Shown piece after piece: positions 50,676 to 50,954 of a stretch of DNA of 50,954 nucleotides. The notes below the pieces were generated by a model, which was given only the letters and a program-made list of their open reading frames with translations, was not told the DNA's origin and searched no databases. Position 1 is the stretch's first letter. Each line of letters opens with the position of its first letter. Source of the stretch: Lichtheimia corymbifera B2541 (taxonomy: Eukaryota > Mucoromycota > Mucoromycetes > Mucorales > Lichtheimiaceae); NCBI GenBank assembly GCA_000697475.1, contig JNEU01001158.1, positions 1-50,954 of the forward strand, written 5' to 3'. Made by a program: the position numbers and the translations under genes.

Positions 50676-50954
50676 CAATGAACAAACGCCACTCTCCATA
50701 TAGCATTACGCGTACAGCATAGTAAAAACATAAAGATAGCTGTATCTCAAACTTTACAATGAAACGTGGTCTCTCTCATAGAGCAAAGTTGCTCGTCGGG
50801 GTCAAGCGCACCTTGGGTGCAAGTTTCACGATCAACCTCGGCGATCCTAGATTTCGCAATGTCACCACCAGCCAAAGTCGAAAAAAAATTCAAGAGGTCG
50901 ACCCGATCCACTTTGGCTGGTGGTGACATTGCGAAATCTAGGATCGACGAGCTT
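50676..50954. repeat. Long inverted repeat, copy 2, truncated by window
   Basis: The left arm is complete (to about 50877). The first about 36 bases of the right arm (from 50911) pair perfectly with the left arm around the loop. The right arm continues beyond the window. Inner-arm identity is higher than in copy 1, suggesting a younger or homogenised unit. Confidence 0.88.

Larger units (their letters stand above)
50064..50954 (+). repeat. Tandem 518-bp units containing hairpins
   Basis: Two consecutive units: GTCACCACCAGCC occurs at 50343 and 50861, exactly 518 bp apart. Each unit has a spacer (GACCCCGATAGAG ... CTCATTTGCATGATA) followed by a long inverted repeat. The second unit is cut by the window end. 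Both strands of the arms give similar short ORFs because of the symmetry. Confidence 0.9.

Overview
This window looks like nuclear DNA of a filamentous, early-diverging fungus, most likely Mucoromycota (Mucorales-like). Genes are dense and split by many short introns (about 50-110 nt, GT-AG with GTAAGT-type donors). Coding regions are rich in Gln, Ser, His and Asn homopolymers. The gene set mixes fungal families (APSES regulator, Crz1-type zinc fingers, Zn2Cys6 regulator, Num1-type cortical PH protein, Rck2-type kinase) with a CYRI/FAM49 Rac-binding protein, which I associate with non-Dikarya fungi and animals. All names come from reading the translations; no database was searched.

Layout. 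Positions 1-1240 and about 49190-50954 hold copies of one repeat family in the same orientation: degenerate head-to-tail monomers of about 155-195 bp and, at the right end, tandem 518-bp units each carrying a long inverted repeat. Between them lie 16 genes. 4265-13793 is a block of five minus-strand genes: an orphan two-span glycoprotein, a chromodomain/SPOC/PIN-like protein resembling RITS subunit Chp1, a Ras-type GTPase, a tetraspanin and a CYRI homologue. 16616-29216 holds a Num1/ApsA-like cortical anchor (+), an APSES regulator (+), an EAF elongation factor (-) and a Crz1-like zinc-finger protein (+). 30245-47290 holds a disrupted enolase (+), REX4 exonuclease (-), an Rck2/Srk1-like kinase (-), GGA clathrin adaptor (-), PDX1/E3-binding protein (+), a Zn2Cys6 regulator (+) and a peroxisomal-type carrier (-). 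Large intergenic gaps (1.2-4.3, 13.8-16.6, 20.4-22.8, 26.1-27.7, 38.3-39.9 and 47.3-49.2 kb) hold no gene I can support.

The genes do not form one pathway. Two themes recur: polarity and membrane traffic (Ras GTPase, CYRI, Num1-like anchor, tetraspanin, GGA) and stress or morphogenesis control (Crz1-like, APSES, Rck2-like). The most notable points are: a 2-nucleotide micro-exon that is needed to keep the Ras gene in frame; a Chp1-like heterochromatin protein of nearly the same size as S. pombe Chp1; an enolase with an in-frame TAG plus changes in both catalytic loops; two probable GC-AG introns; and the hairpin repeat family at both window ends.

Exon models were built by hand from splice consensus and reading frame and each total was checked for frame. 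They remain predictions without transcript support.
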